From positions 1 through 64,000 of the forward strand of contig NZ_JABAGQ010000015.1 of assembly GCF_012844225.1 (NCBI RefSeq): DNA of 64,000 nucleotides, given 5' to 3'. The position numbers and the translations under genes were made by a program. The notes beneath the pieces were generated by a model that ran no database searches, was not told the DNA's origin, and saw nothing but the letters and a program-made list of their open reading frames with translations. Shown here one piece after another: positions 29,295-38,000 of this stretch; within the stretch, counting starts at the first letter, position 1, and each line of letters opens with the position of its first letter. Source of the DNA: Rhodococcus sp. 105337. Lineage in GTDB: Bacteria > Actinomycetota > Actinomycetes > Mycobacteriales > Mycobacteriaceae.

Positions 29295-29657
29295 TTACGC
29301 CTGCGGTGAGGAGTCCTCCGCCCCACCGCCCAGCGCGCCGAGTGCGTCGCCGAGGCGAGGATGAACCGAGAGCACCTCGCCGAGACCGAGCAGTTCCAGG
29401 GGCCGGGCGGTCGCACTGCCGTGTGCCACCACCGCGAAGCCGCGGTCGTCACCGGCGCGCTTGGACAGTTCGACCAGCAGGGCGATTCCCATGGACGCGA
29501 GGAAGTCGACTGCGGTGAGGTCCACGACGAGTCCGGTGGCATCGGTATCGAGGAGGGCGAGCGCCTGCTCTTCCAGCATGGGGGCGCTGGTCATATCGAC
29601 CTCTCCGCTGATGGAGAGAACGGCGACGGATCCCTCCCTGGAGGTCGAGTACGTCAT
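29295..29657 (-). CDS. STAS-domain anti-sigma factor antagonist
   Basis: A 120-residue single STAS domain, RsbV/SpoIIAA-like, that releases a sigma factor when unphosphorylated by binding the kinase. The pattern is VAVLSISGEVDMTSAP at the start and VVDLTAVDFLASMGIALLVEL, where the serine of FLASMG is the expected phosphorylation site (about residue 57). ATG 29657 (MTYSTSREGS) is preferred; GTG 29687 would add ten residues. It probably shares a transcript with the RsbW-like gene. Its likely partner phosphatase is encoded divergently, 157 bases away. Confidence 0.85.
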   Translation of the reverse strand: MTYSTSREGSVAVLSISGEVDMTSAPMLEEQALALLDTDATGLVVDLTAVDFLASMGIALLVELSKRAGDDRGFAVVAHGSATARPLELLGLGEVLSVHPRLGDALGALGGGAEDSSPQA

Positions 29658-29814
29658 ATGAGGATGTGCGGTAAGTGGATCGTTCACCGCCCTATCATGC
29701 AAGATCGCGCCGACAGAAGCGAGAAACAGGTTGAAGATTGCGCCGTCCCAGCCGTCGGGACCGACCCAAACGGATGTCTGTATTGTTCGAATGCAGCAGG
29801 GAAGGACGACCAAC

Positions 29815-31017
29815 GTGGACGTGTACCGACCGGATGACTCGACGTACCATCCGTCGCTACTCCTCATCGAGGACGACCCCGGCGACGCCTTGCTCGTCGA
29901 GGAGTTGGTTGCGGACAGCGCTCCCGAGATGAAGGTCGTGTGGGTCCAGTCACTGGCTGCGGCCCGGGAGGAGTTCCGCGTCCGGATGCCGGACTGCGTG
30001 CTCCTCGACCTCCACCTCCCCGATGCCAGCGGTCTCGAGGCTGTCGCCAAGGTCAAGCAGATCGCCGAATCGGTGCCGATTGTCGTGCTCACCGGTCTGG
30101 CGGAGGAGCAGACCGGCCTCGCTGCGGTGTCGGTCGGCGCCCAGGACTACCTGGTCAAAGGCCGCGTCGAGCCGGATCTGTTCGGTCGTGCCGTCCGGTA
30201 TGCGATCCAGCGAAAGCAAGCAGAACAGGCCGCGGCCGCTCTGCAGGCCGGTCAGCTGCGCGCGCAGGAGAACGCACGCCTGGAGCGGGGTTTGCTGCCG
30301 TCGCCGCTGTTGCAGGCGACCGGAGACTTCGACGTGGTTGCGCGATACCGGCCCGGCCGCACCTCGGCATTGCTCGGCGGTGACTTCTACGATGTCGTGC
30401 AGACCGAGGACGGCACCGTGCACGTCCTCATCGGCGACGTCTCCGGCCACGGACCGGACGAAGCGGCTCTCGGTGTCGGATTGCGTATCGCGTGGCGCAC
30501 TCTTGTGCTCACCGGAGTCACAGGACCGCGCCGACTGCACAAGCTCGAGGAGATTCTGGTCGCCGAACGGTCGGAGAATCGGATCTTCGCCTCTGTGACC
30601 AACCTCTCGATGTCCCCGGATCGGCGGACCGTCGAAGTCATGCGCGCGGGCCACCCGGGACTGCTGCTCCGGAACGGTAGTAGCGTGGATTGGCTGGAGG
30701 CTCCGGGCGGACCGGCACTGGGTCTGCTGCCGAGTCTGTCGACCTGGCCGGTACACGAGATCACCTTGCCCTCCGGGGCGGCGATCGTGCTGTTCACCGA
30801 CGGCTTGTTCGAAGGTCATCGCGGCGAAGGCCGCGAACGACTCGGGGAGGAGGGTCTGCTTGCTCTGGCACGGGCCTGCGCCGACCTGGGCCCCAACGAT
30901 TTCACCGACTCCCTCATCGCACGTGCGGAGGAACTCGCCGAGAGCAATGGCGGACTGTCCGACGACGTGGCAGTGGTGTACGTGCAATGGAAGAAGGAAG
31001 TGGACGCACCCGCATGA
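29815..31017 (+). CDS. Receiver-domain PP2C (SpoIIE-type) serine phosphatase
   Basis: A two-domain regulator of about 400 residues. A CheY-like receiver (LLLIEDDPGDALLVEE; phosphoacceptor Asp in CVLLDLHLPDASG, about residue 62; Lys in YLVKGRV) precedes a short coiled linker and a SpoIIE/PP2C phosphatase domain with metal aspartates in LLGGDFYDVV, LIGDVSGHGPDEA, FTDGLFE and LSDDVAVV. It would dephosphorylate the STAS antagonist when its receiver is phosphorylated. GTG 29815 is chosen because GGAAGGA lies 8 bases upstream; upstream in-frame starts (ATG 29791, TTG 29731) add non-conserved residues. The stop overlaps the kinase start (ATGA). Confidence 0.87.
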   Translation: MDVYRPDDSTYHPSLLLIEDDPGDALLVEELVADSAPEMKVVWVQSLAAAREEFRVRMPDCVLLDLHLPDASGLEAVAKVKQIAESVPIVVLTGLAEEQTGLAAVSVGAQDYLVKGRVEPDLFGRAVRYAIQRKQAEQAAAALQAGQLRAQENARLERGLLPSPLLQATGDFDVVARYRPGRTSALLGGDFYDVVQTEDGTVHVLIGDVSGHGPDEAALGVGLRIAWRTLVLTGVTGPRRLHKLEEILVAERSENRIFASVTNLSMSPDRRTVEVMRAGHPGLLLRNGSSVDWLEAPGGPALGLLPSLSTWPVHEITLPSGAAIVLFTDGLFEGHRGEGRERLGEEGLLALARACADLGPNDFTDSLIARAEELAESNGGLSDDVAVVYVQWKKEVDAPA

Positions 31018-32663
31018 CGACAACCGACACCCCGGAGCCCGACGGCACGGCAGGGAACAGGGCAGGATCCTCCACGGTGACCAGCCGTGGAGGGGGCCCC
31101 ACCGTGCAGGGCTGGTTCCTGATCGTGCTGAGCATCATGGGGGTGCTGGTCGTGCTGGGCGCCATCGTGGGCAGTCACTATCTGCGCGAGACGACCGCCA
31201 TGTCCGACTACGTGAGGGATCGCATCCAGCCCGCCCGAGTCGAGGCGTACCGGCTGCAAGCGGCACTGGTGAACCAGGAAACGGGAGCGCGCGGCTATAT
31301 CCTCGCCGCCGATCCTGCCTTCCTCCAGCCCTACGAGGACGGTCGCCTGGACGAGCAACAGGCAGTCGAGACGTTGCGGGGGCTGGTGCGCGGTGAGGAA
31401 GATCTCATCGCCGATCTCGATGCCGTCGAAGCGGCCGCTGAGGACTGGCGCCGCGTCTACGCCGTACCGCTCGTGTCGACCGTTGTCCCGGGTGATCCCC
31501 GCCCGGCCGATCCGGTTGCGGTGGAAGCAGGCCGTGTCGCCTTCGACCGGCTGAGAGTCCTGTTCGACGTCCAGAACGAAGGCCTCCTTCAGGCTCGCGA
31601 GGACGGCATCCGAGAACTCGAAGCCGTCCGGACCAACCGCGACACCATCTTCGCGTCGATGGTCGCGGTCTTCCTGGTCACCGGAGTAGGGATGGCGTTC
31701 CTCGTACAGATGATCGTGGTACGGCCCCTGGCAAGGCTTCGCGAAGCGACCCGCAAGGTCGTCGCGCGCGAGGAATTCGGCCACCACATCACGCCCGAGG
31801 GGCCGGCGGACATCCGCGCGCTCGGCCAAGACGTGGAGAACATGCGCGAACGGATCGTCCGAGAGCTGGAAGTGTCCCGCGAACGTCATTCCCAGCTGGA
31901 AAGTCAGGCGATCGACCTCCAGCGGTCCAACGCGGAACTCGAACAGTTCGCCTATGTCGCGTCCCACGACCTGCAGGAGCCGCTGCGGAAGGTCGCGTCG
32001 TTCTGCCAGCTGCTCGAGAAGCGCTACGGCGACAAGCTCGACGAGCGCGGAACCCAGTACATCGCGTTCGCGGTCGACGGCGCCAAGCGCATGCAGATCC
32101 TGATCAACGACCTGCTGACGTTCTCTCGGGTCGGGCGGGTGAGCGACGATCACGTCCGCGTGGCGCTCGATCCCACGCTGGATTCGGCACTGGGCAACCT
32201 CGCCCAAGCCGTCGAAGAGTCGGAAGTGATCATCGAGCGGCCCGAAAAGCTCCCCGAGATCGTCGGCGACCCCACGCTGCTGGTGATGCTGTGGCAGAAC
32301 CTGCTCGGTAATGCCATCAAGTTCCGCCACCCGGACCGTCCGATCACGATCCGCATCGGATGCGAGCGACTCGGCGAGGGCGAGCAGGCGATGTGGCAGT
32401 TCTCGGTCGAGGACACCGGCATCGGCATCGCCCCTGAATTCTCGGACAAGGTCTTCGTCATCTTCCAGCGCCTGCACGGACGTGACGTCTACACCGGTAC
32501 GGGTATCGGTCTTGCCATCTGCCGCAAGATCGTCGAATACCACGGTGGGGGGATCTGGCTCGACCCCGAGTACAAGGGTGGTGCCAGGTTCTGCTTTACC
32601 ATTCCCGCTGTGGGTGACAAGGAGCCTGCACAAGACGAGGCTCTGGAAGGAGCATCTGCATGA
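31014..32663 (+). CDS. CHASE3-domain sensor histidine kinase
   Basis: A 549-residue membrane sensor. Helices at about 33-57 and 211-233 flank an extracytoplasmic CHASE3-type domain (ALVNQETGARGYILAADPAF). A HAMP linker follows, then a coiled segment, a dimerisation domain with the phospho-histidine in YVASHDLQEPLRKV (His318), and an ATPase domain with N-box LLGNAIKF, G1 DTGIGIAPE and G2 GTGIGLAICRKIVEYHGG. The kinase half resembles cyanobacterial/phytochrome-type kinases. It overlaps both neighbours by four bases (ATGA twice), so phosphatase, kinase and response regulator are co-translated. It probably phosphorylates the receiver domains on either side. The CHASE3 ligand is unknown. Confidence 0.88.
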   Translation: MTTTDTPEPDGTAGNRAGSSTVTSRGGGPTVQGWFLIVLSIMGVLVVLGAIVGSHYLRETTAMSDYVRDRIQPARVEAYRLQAALVNQETGARGYILAADPAFLQPYEDGRLDEQQAVETLRGLVRGEEDLIADLDAVEAAAEDWRRVYAVPLVSTVVPGDPRPADPVAVEAGRVAFDRLRVLFDVQNEGLLQAREDGIRELEAVRTNRDTIFASMVAVFLVTGVGMAFLVQMIVVRPLARLREATRKVVAREEFGHHITPEGPADIRALGQDVENMRERIVRELEVSRERHSQLESQAIDLQRSNAELEQFAYVASHDLQEPLRKVASFCQLLEKRYGDKLDERGTQYIAFAVDGAKRMQILINDLLTFSRVGRVSDDHVRVALDPTLDSALGNLAQAVEESEVIIERPEKLPEIVGDPTLLVMLWQNLLGNAIKFRHPDRPITIRIGCERLGEGEQAMWQFSVEDTGIGIAPEFSDKVFVIFQRLHGRDVYTGTGIGLAICRKIVEYHGGGIWLDPEYKGGARFCFTIPAVGDKEPAQDEALEGASA

Positions 32664-33100
32664 CGATTCCCGGCGAGCCCATAGACGTTCTGCTGGTCGA
32701 AGACGACCCCGGCGACGAGCTGATGACACGCGAGGCGTTCGAGGACAACAAGATCGGCAACACGTTGCACGTCGTACGCGACGGCGAGGAAGCGCTCGAC
32801 TTCCTGTACCGGCGTGGAGCCCACGAGGGTGCGCCTCGGCCGGACCTCGTTCTGCTCGATCTGAACCTGCCCAAGTACGACGGCCGGCAGGTCCTCGAGA
32901 AGATCAAGTCCGACCCGGACCTCACCGACATCCCGGTCGTGGTCCTCACCACGTCGGCTGCCGAGGAGGACATCCTCCGAAGCTACAAACTGCATGCGAA
33001 CGCCTACGTGACAAAACCGGTCGATCTCGACCAGTTCATCCGGGCGGTCCGGCAGATCGACGAGTTCTTCGTCCAGGTGGTACGCCTGCCGAGGCGCTGA
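32660..33100 (+). CDS. Single-domain response regulator (Rcp1-like)
   Basis: A 146-residue stand-alone receiver with no output domain. Acidic pocket residues are in VLLVEDDPGDELM, the phosphoacceptor in LVLLDLNLPKYDG (about Asp68), the switch threonine in VVLTTSAAEED and the lysine in AYVTKPVDLDQF. The ARRGAHEGAPRPDL-like insert between helix 2 and strand 3 (YRRGAHEGAPRP) is typical of Rcp1-type regulators paired with phytochrome-like kinases. It begins inside the kinase stop codon. It may act as a phosphate sink or relay competing with the phosphatase receiver encoded upstream. Confidence 0.88.
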   Translation: MTIPGEPIDVLLVEDDPGDELMTREAFEDNKIGNTLHVVRDGEEALDFLYRRGAHEGAPRPDLVLLDLNLPKYDGRQVLEKIKSDPDLTDIPVVVLTTSAAEEDILRSYKLHANAYVTKPVDLDQFIRAVRQIDEFFVQVVRLPRR

Positions 33101-33129
33101 CCCGCGCGTACAACACTCGCGTGAGACGA

Positions 33130-33173
33130 ATCGGGTGGATGTGGTCGGATCTCTCCGGCCGCATCCACCCGAT
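33130..33173. terminator. Bidirectional hairpin after the response regulator gene
   Basis: A 12-bp perfect outer stem (33130-33141 with 33162-33173) with further inner pairing lies between the convergent response regulator and DUF3817 genes. It is suitable as a shared terminator. Confidence 0.7.
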
Positions 33174-33191
33174 CGTCACGCTGGGGAGTCG

Positions 33192-33572
33192 TCAGACCCC
33201 GAAGTCGGCCTTCACCTGCTGGGTGCGCTTGTGCTCGACGTAGAACGACAGGAACGGGATCGTGCCGGCGAGTAGCGTGCCGACGGTCCGGCCGAGCGGC
33301 CAGCGCACCTTGATCGACAGGTCGAAGGTGAGCACGAGGTAGATGGCGTAGACCCACCCGTGCACGATCGCGATCCACGCGGGCACGTTCTCGATGCCGA
33401 TGATGTACTTCGCGACCATCTCACCCGTGAGGATGAGGAGCCAGATGCCGGTGGCGTACGCGAGGACGCGGTAACGCAGCAGGGCGGAACCGATCTTCTT
33501 GCGGTCCGCGTCGCTGACGACGCGCGTCGTGCCGGCGGTGCCGCCGGACGCCTGCTCGGGGGTGGTGCTCAC
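33192..33572 (-). CDS. DUF3817 membrane protein (Rv1342c-like)
   Basis: A 126-residue membrane protein of the DUF3817 family and the positional counterpart of Rv1342c. Hydrophobic segments are YATGIWLLILTGEMVAKYII, AIVHGWVYAIYLVLTF and GTLLAGTIPFLSFYVEHK; the family glycine-histidine pair appears as IAIVHGWVYA. The first 25 residues are polar. The GTG start overlaps the stop of the LprD-like gene (GTGA), showing an operon with it. This is the second DUF3817 protein in the window. Function is unknown. Confidence 0.88.
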   Translation of the reverse strand: MSTTPEQASGGTAGTTRVVSDADRKKIGSALLRYRVLAYATGIWLLILTGEMVAKYIIGIENVPAWIAIVHGWVYAIYLVLTFDLSIKVRWPLGRTVGTLLAGTIPFLSFYVEHKRTQQVKADFGV

Positions 33573-33985
33573 TGAGCGCTCCTATCGGACCTGCGCGCCA
33601 GCTGCGCGAGGTACTCGTTGTACTCCTGGGTTTGCCGTGCCTCAGGATCGTCGGCCTCTTCGGCCAGCGCTTCCGCCACGGTGCGGGGGCGGGAGGGGAG
33701 CAGATCGGCGGGAATCTCGGTGGGTTCCTTCGGCTCCGACGGACGCGGGGCGCCGGTGGCCTCGGCTTCGGCCTCTTCCGCCTCGAGTTTGACGAAGCGG
33801 CGGTAGGCATAAACGCAGAAGAATGCGAAGGCCGGCCACTGGAACGCGTAGCCGAGGTTCTGGTAGGTGCCGCCGACTTCCTCGAAGCGCATCCACTGCC
33901 AGTAACCGAGCCCGAGGCATCCGCCTGCAGCTACCAGGACCAGGACAACCAGGGCGAACCGGCGGGGCGGTCGATACTCGGACAC
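33569..33985 (-). CDS. LprD-like small envelope protein (Rv1343c-like)
   Basis: A 138-residue protein resembling M. tuberculosis LprD. The N-terminal hydrophobic segment ends in a lipobox-like VAAGGC (about residue 22). A second hydrophobic segment (LGYAFQWPAFAFFCVYAYRRF) follows, then an acidic and Pro-rich tail. With a second membrane helix it may be a membrane protein rather than a simple lipoprotein. GTG 33985 (MSEYRPPRR) is chosen; GTG further upstream adds nine non-conserved residues. Co-transcribed with the DUF3817 gene. Confidence 0.82.
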   Translation of the reverse strand: MSEYRPPRRFALVVLVLVAAGGCLGLGYWQWMRFEEVGGTYQNLGYAFQWPAFAFFCVYAYRRFVKLEAEEAEAEATGAPRPSEPKEPTEIPADLLPSRPRTVAEALAEEADDPEARQTQEYNEYLAQLARRSDRSAQ

Positions 33986-34053
33986 GCTCTCGACGGTACC
34001 CGAGCGGTGCACCGACCTGCCAAGACGGTCGATGCACCGTGGGTCATCTCACG

Positions 34054-34138
34054 TGGTGCGCGAGGGGGGACTCGAACCCCCACGTCCGAAGACACGGATA
34101 CCTAAAACCCGGGCGTCTGCCAATTCCGCCACTCGCGC
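34054..34138 (-). tRNA. tRNA-Leu (anticodon UAG)
   Basis: An 85-base class II tRNA including an encoded CCA end. The acceptor GCGCGAG pairs with CTCGCGC, the anticodon stem CGGGT/ATCCG closes the loop TTTAGGT giving anticodon TAG, a long variable arm is present, and the T arm is GGGGGTTCGAGTCCCCC. It decodes CUA and by wobble other CUN codons. It lies 17 bases downstream of an HNH nuclease gene on the same strand. Confidence 0.95.
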
Positions 34139-34155
34139 TTCACGGACACAATACG

Positions 34156-34653
34156 TTACGGCTCCTGGCATGCCGACTCGAAGCCGAACCTGTGCCTGCC
34201 GGCCCAGGTCGGCGTCTGACTGTGGCAGTTCGGGCAGAGAAATCGCACGTTCTCGGGGCGGGAGTCGTTGGGGTTGCCGTCCACGTGATCGACGTGGAAG
34301 ACAAGCCTTTCTCCGTTCCAGACAGGCCCGGTGGTGCAGACGGCGCAGCGGTGCTCCCGGCCCGTCTCGAGAAGCGCGCGGCGAAGGAGATGTGGTTTCA
34401 CGCGGGGAGCGCCACGGGGGCGCTCGGTGAGGATCTCCGTCCAGTGTTGTCGTCCTGCACCGCCGCTGGGAAGGCGTGGTCGTCCGGTGAAGTGGGAGGT
34501 GTCGATGCCGAGGGCCTTGATTCTGCGGCCGAGATGCGTGTGATGTCCCCCATTCGGTGTGAGTCCGAAGTACCTCATGACCTCCGCGACGTTCGTCGAA
34601 TGTCGCACTGCTTCTTCCAGCACTTCCTTCGTGTACTTGAGCGGTCGTGCCAT
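34156..34653 (-). CDS. HNH endonuclease
   Basis: A 165-residue protein with an N-terminal helical, DNA-binding-like part (MARPLKYTKEVLEEAVRHS... a helix-turn-helix-like segment ending in YFGLTPNGG) and a C-terminal HNH nuclease domain. The domain shows CAVC, FHVDHVDGNPNDSRPENV and FLCPNCHS, with both CxxC zinc pairs and the HD/N/H catalytic residues intact. ATG 34653 has AAGGGG just upstream; a longer frame to 34746 is not supported. It is on the same strand as tRNA-Leu and ends 17 bases before it, so one transcript could carry both. Similar orphan HNH genes occur in actinobacteria and phages; this could be a stable mobile element remnant or a restriction-type nuclease. Confidence 0.8.
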   Translation of the reverse strand: MARPLKYTKEVLEEAVRHSTNVAEVMRYFGLTPNGGHHTHLGRRIKALGIDTSHFTGRPRLPSGGAGRQHWTEILTERPRGAPRVKPHLLRRALLETGREHRCAVCTTGPVWNGERLVFHVDHVDGNPNDSRPENVRFLCPNCHSQTPTWAGRHRFGFESACQEP

Positions 34654-35071
34654 CCCTACCCCTTCGCCCGGTCGTAGAAGCGAACATGTGTTCGAACATG
34701 GGCAGATTAGCGGGCTCGTCCGACACGGTTTGCCTGCCTGACGCACGGCCGAGGTCCGCCGTCAAGGTAGTAACGATTCTATAACGATAAAACGTGAGGG
34801 TTCCTCGGGTTATTGGATATCCACGCACCGGTGCAGCCAGGCGTGATTCTGGTTACTCGCCGGTTCGGCTTCGCGCTGGATGTGAGGTAACTCACTGGTC
34901 CAGGGGCTGCGGCGGCCTTGGTGCGCCGCAAAACATGAGGAACCCCTCATGATTCTGTGCGAATCTGGGCGTGCCCGTCAGAGCACACCGAGTCCGTGCG
35001 ACACACCTCGCCGGCAGTGCAGCACCACAGGAATGCCTCGACCAGGGGTGTCCAGGAGAGGAAATACACGC
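34654..35071. promoter_or_regulatory. fas upstream region with repeats and dyads
   Basis: About 418 bases without a gene, more AT-rich than its surroundings near 34766-34795. Structures visible: TAACGAT direct repeats at 34771-34777 and 34782-34788 (11 bases apart, one helical turn); the dyad GTGAG-GTAA-CTCAC at 34882-34895; and CATGAGG-AACC-CCTCATG at 34934-34951. These are candidate operators for a fas regulator such as FasR. Before the GTG start there is AGGAGAGG at 35054-35061. The HNH promoter (leftward) must also lie here. Confidence 0.5.
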
Positions 35072-38000
35072 GTGACGATCGACGAGACCACACCAGGCGA
35101 CAACGGACGGAACTCGAAGGCATCACGACGCACCGGTGAACGGGGAGCCGCCGGCGCATCCCGGGGTGCTCTGGTGGACAAGTTCCTTGCCGGCGAGCCG
35201 TATGCCCTTGCGTTCGGTGGCCAGGGTGCGCCGTGGCTGGACTCGCTCGGAGAACTCACCCGTGACAACGGCCTCGAGCCCGCGCTGACCGACCTCGTCA
35301 ACGCGGCAGCGGCGCACCTCGCGCCCGTCGCCGCCGATCTCGTCGTGGTGCGCCCCGCGGGCTTCGACCCCGTCGCATGGATCCTCGAGCACGAACTCGC
35401 CGACGAGGACACCCCTCCCGTCGGGCCCACCGCTGCAACTCTGACATCCGCCGCCGTGTCGCTTCCCGGCGTGCTTTTGACCCAGCTTGCCGCGCTGCGT
35501 GCGCTGGCGAACCAAGGGCTCGACGTCACCGAGGTTCCGCCGTCCGCCGTGATCGGCCACTCCGCCGGTGTCCTCGCGGTCGAAGCCGTCTCCGCCGGTG
35601 GCCGCAGGGACACGGAGATTCTGGCGATCTCTCAGCTCATCGGAGCGGCTGCAGCGCTCGTCGGACGCCGCCGCGGTCTTCTCGCGGGCGCGGGCAGGTT
35701 CCCGATGCTTGCCGTCGCCGGCGTCGATCCCGAGCGCCTCCGCTCGATCGTCGCCGAAACCTTCCGAGACCAGGATCCTTCTCGGAGTGCGGTGGTCGCG
35801 ATCCGTAATGCCCGCCGCCGCGTCGTGCTGTCCGGTCCGCCGGCCGCGCTCGAGCGCGTGCAACAGCGATGCGAGCAGATCACCGCTGCCGAGACCCGCG
35901 AACGTGAGTCCAAGCAGCGTGGCGGCGCGGTGTTCTCACCGACCTTCGAACCCGTCTCGGCCGAGGTGGCATTCCACCACCCCGCATTGGCGGACGCCGT
36001 CGACCAGGTCGCCGATTGGGCAGCCCGCTGCGGTCTCGATGCCCACCTGGCCCGCTCGCTCGCCGAATCGATCCTCGTGGCCCCGATCGACTGGGTGGAG
36101 CAGGTGGACACGGCACTCGAGTCGGGTGCGTCGTGGATTCTCGACCTGGGCCCAGGCGAGCTGCTCACGCGCATGACCAGTTCCGGACTGCGCGGCCGTG
36201 GAGTCGGAATCCTCGCCGCGTCCACCCGTGGTGGCCAGCGCAATCTGCTCACGCCCGGCGCGGAGCCCGAGATCCCGCGCGCATGGACCGAGTTCGCACC
36301 GACCCCGATCACGCTGCCGGACGGTCGCGTCGGTGTGGAGACGGCGTTCACCCGTCTCACGGGCCGGTCACCGATCCTGCTCGCCGGTATGACGCCGACG
36401 ACCGTCGACCCTCGGATCGTCGCGGCCGCTGCGAACGCCGGCCACTGGGCCGAACTCGCGGGCGGCGGGCAGGTCACCGAGCAGATCTTCGCCGACAACG
36501 TCGCGGGCCTGCAGAACCTGCTCGAGCCCGGCCGCGCGGCGCAGTTCAACTCGATGTTCCTCGACCCGTACCTGTGGAAACTGCATGTGGGCGGTAAGCG
36601 CCTGGTGCCGAAGGCCCGCGCGGCAGGCGCACCGTTCGACGGTGTCGTCGTGACGGCGGGTATCCCGGACCTCGAGGACGCGGTGCAGATCATCTCCGAT
36701 CTGCGCGACGCCGGCATCGAGCACATCGCGTTCAAGCCGGGCACCGTCGCACAGATCCGTTCGGTGATCCGGATCGCGAACGAAGTTCCGAACTTCCCGG
36801 TGATCGTCCACATCGAGGGCGGTCGCGCCGGCGGTCACCATTCGTGGGAAGACCTCGACGACCTGCTCCTCGACACCTACGCCGAACTGCGCACCCGCCC
36901 CAACCTCGTGCTGTGCGTCGGCGGCGGTATCGGTACCCCCGAGAAAGCGGCCGACTACCTGATCGGTCGCTGGGCGACGCGTCACGGTTTCCCGGCGATG
37001 CCGCTCGACGGCATCCTCGTCGGCACCGCGGCGATGGCGACGCTCGAGGCCACGACCGCGCCGGCCGTCAAGCAATTGCTCGTCGACACTCCCGGCACGC
37101 CCGACTGGGTCGGTGCGGGTACCGCATCCGGCGGTATGGCGTCGGGCCGCAGTCAGCTCGGTGCCGACATCCACGAGATCGACAACGCGGCCTCACGCAC
37201 GGGCCGTCTCCTGGACGAGGTCGCCGGTGACGCCGACGCCGTGGCGGCGCGCCGCGACGAGATCGTCGCCGCCCTCGACATCACAGCCAAGCCATACTTC
37301 GGCGACGTCGGCTCCATGACGTACCTGCAGTGGCTGCGCCGCTACCTCGAGCTCGCCGTCGGAGCGGATCATGCACCCGAATTCGATTGCGGCGCAGACC
37401 TGTCCGACGCCGTCGCCGAAACGCATGTCAGCCTCTGGACCGATGTGTCGTGGCGCGAGCGCTTCCGATCGATGCTGCAGCGCGCCGAGGCACGCCTGCA
37501 CCCCGTCGATCGCGGCCCGATTCCGACGCTGTTCGCCGACGACGCCACGCTGGAACGGCCGTACGCGGCGCTCCACGCGCTCACCGCTCAGTACCGCGAC
37601 GCGGACGAGATCGTCCTCCACCCCGCCGACGTGCCGTTCTTCGTATCGCTGTGCAAGACCCCCGGCAAGCCCGTGAACTTCGTGCCCGTGATCGACCGGG
37701 ACGTTCGCCGCTGGTGGCGTTCCGACTCGCTGTGGCAGGCACACGACCCTCGTTACGGCGCCGATCAGGTCTGTGTCATCCCCGGCACCGTCGCCGTCGC
37801 GGGAATCACGCGAGTGGACGAGCCCGTCGGTGAACTGCTCGATCGGTTCGAGAAGGCCACCGTCGACGAGTTGCTGGCTGCCGGTATCGAGCCGACGCCG
37901 ATCGTCGCGCGGCGACATCTCGATCTCGCGCCCGGCGTGCTCGACGCGGTGCTCTCCTCCCCGGACGTGTACTGGGCCGGTCGCCTGACCCGCAATCCGG

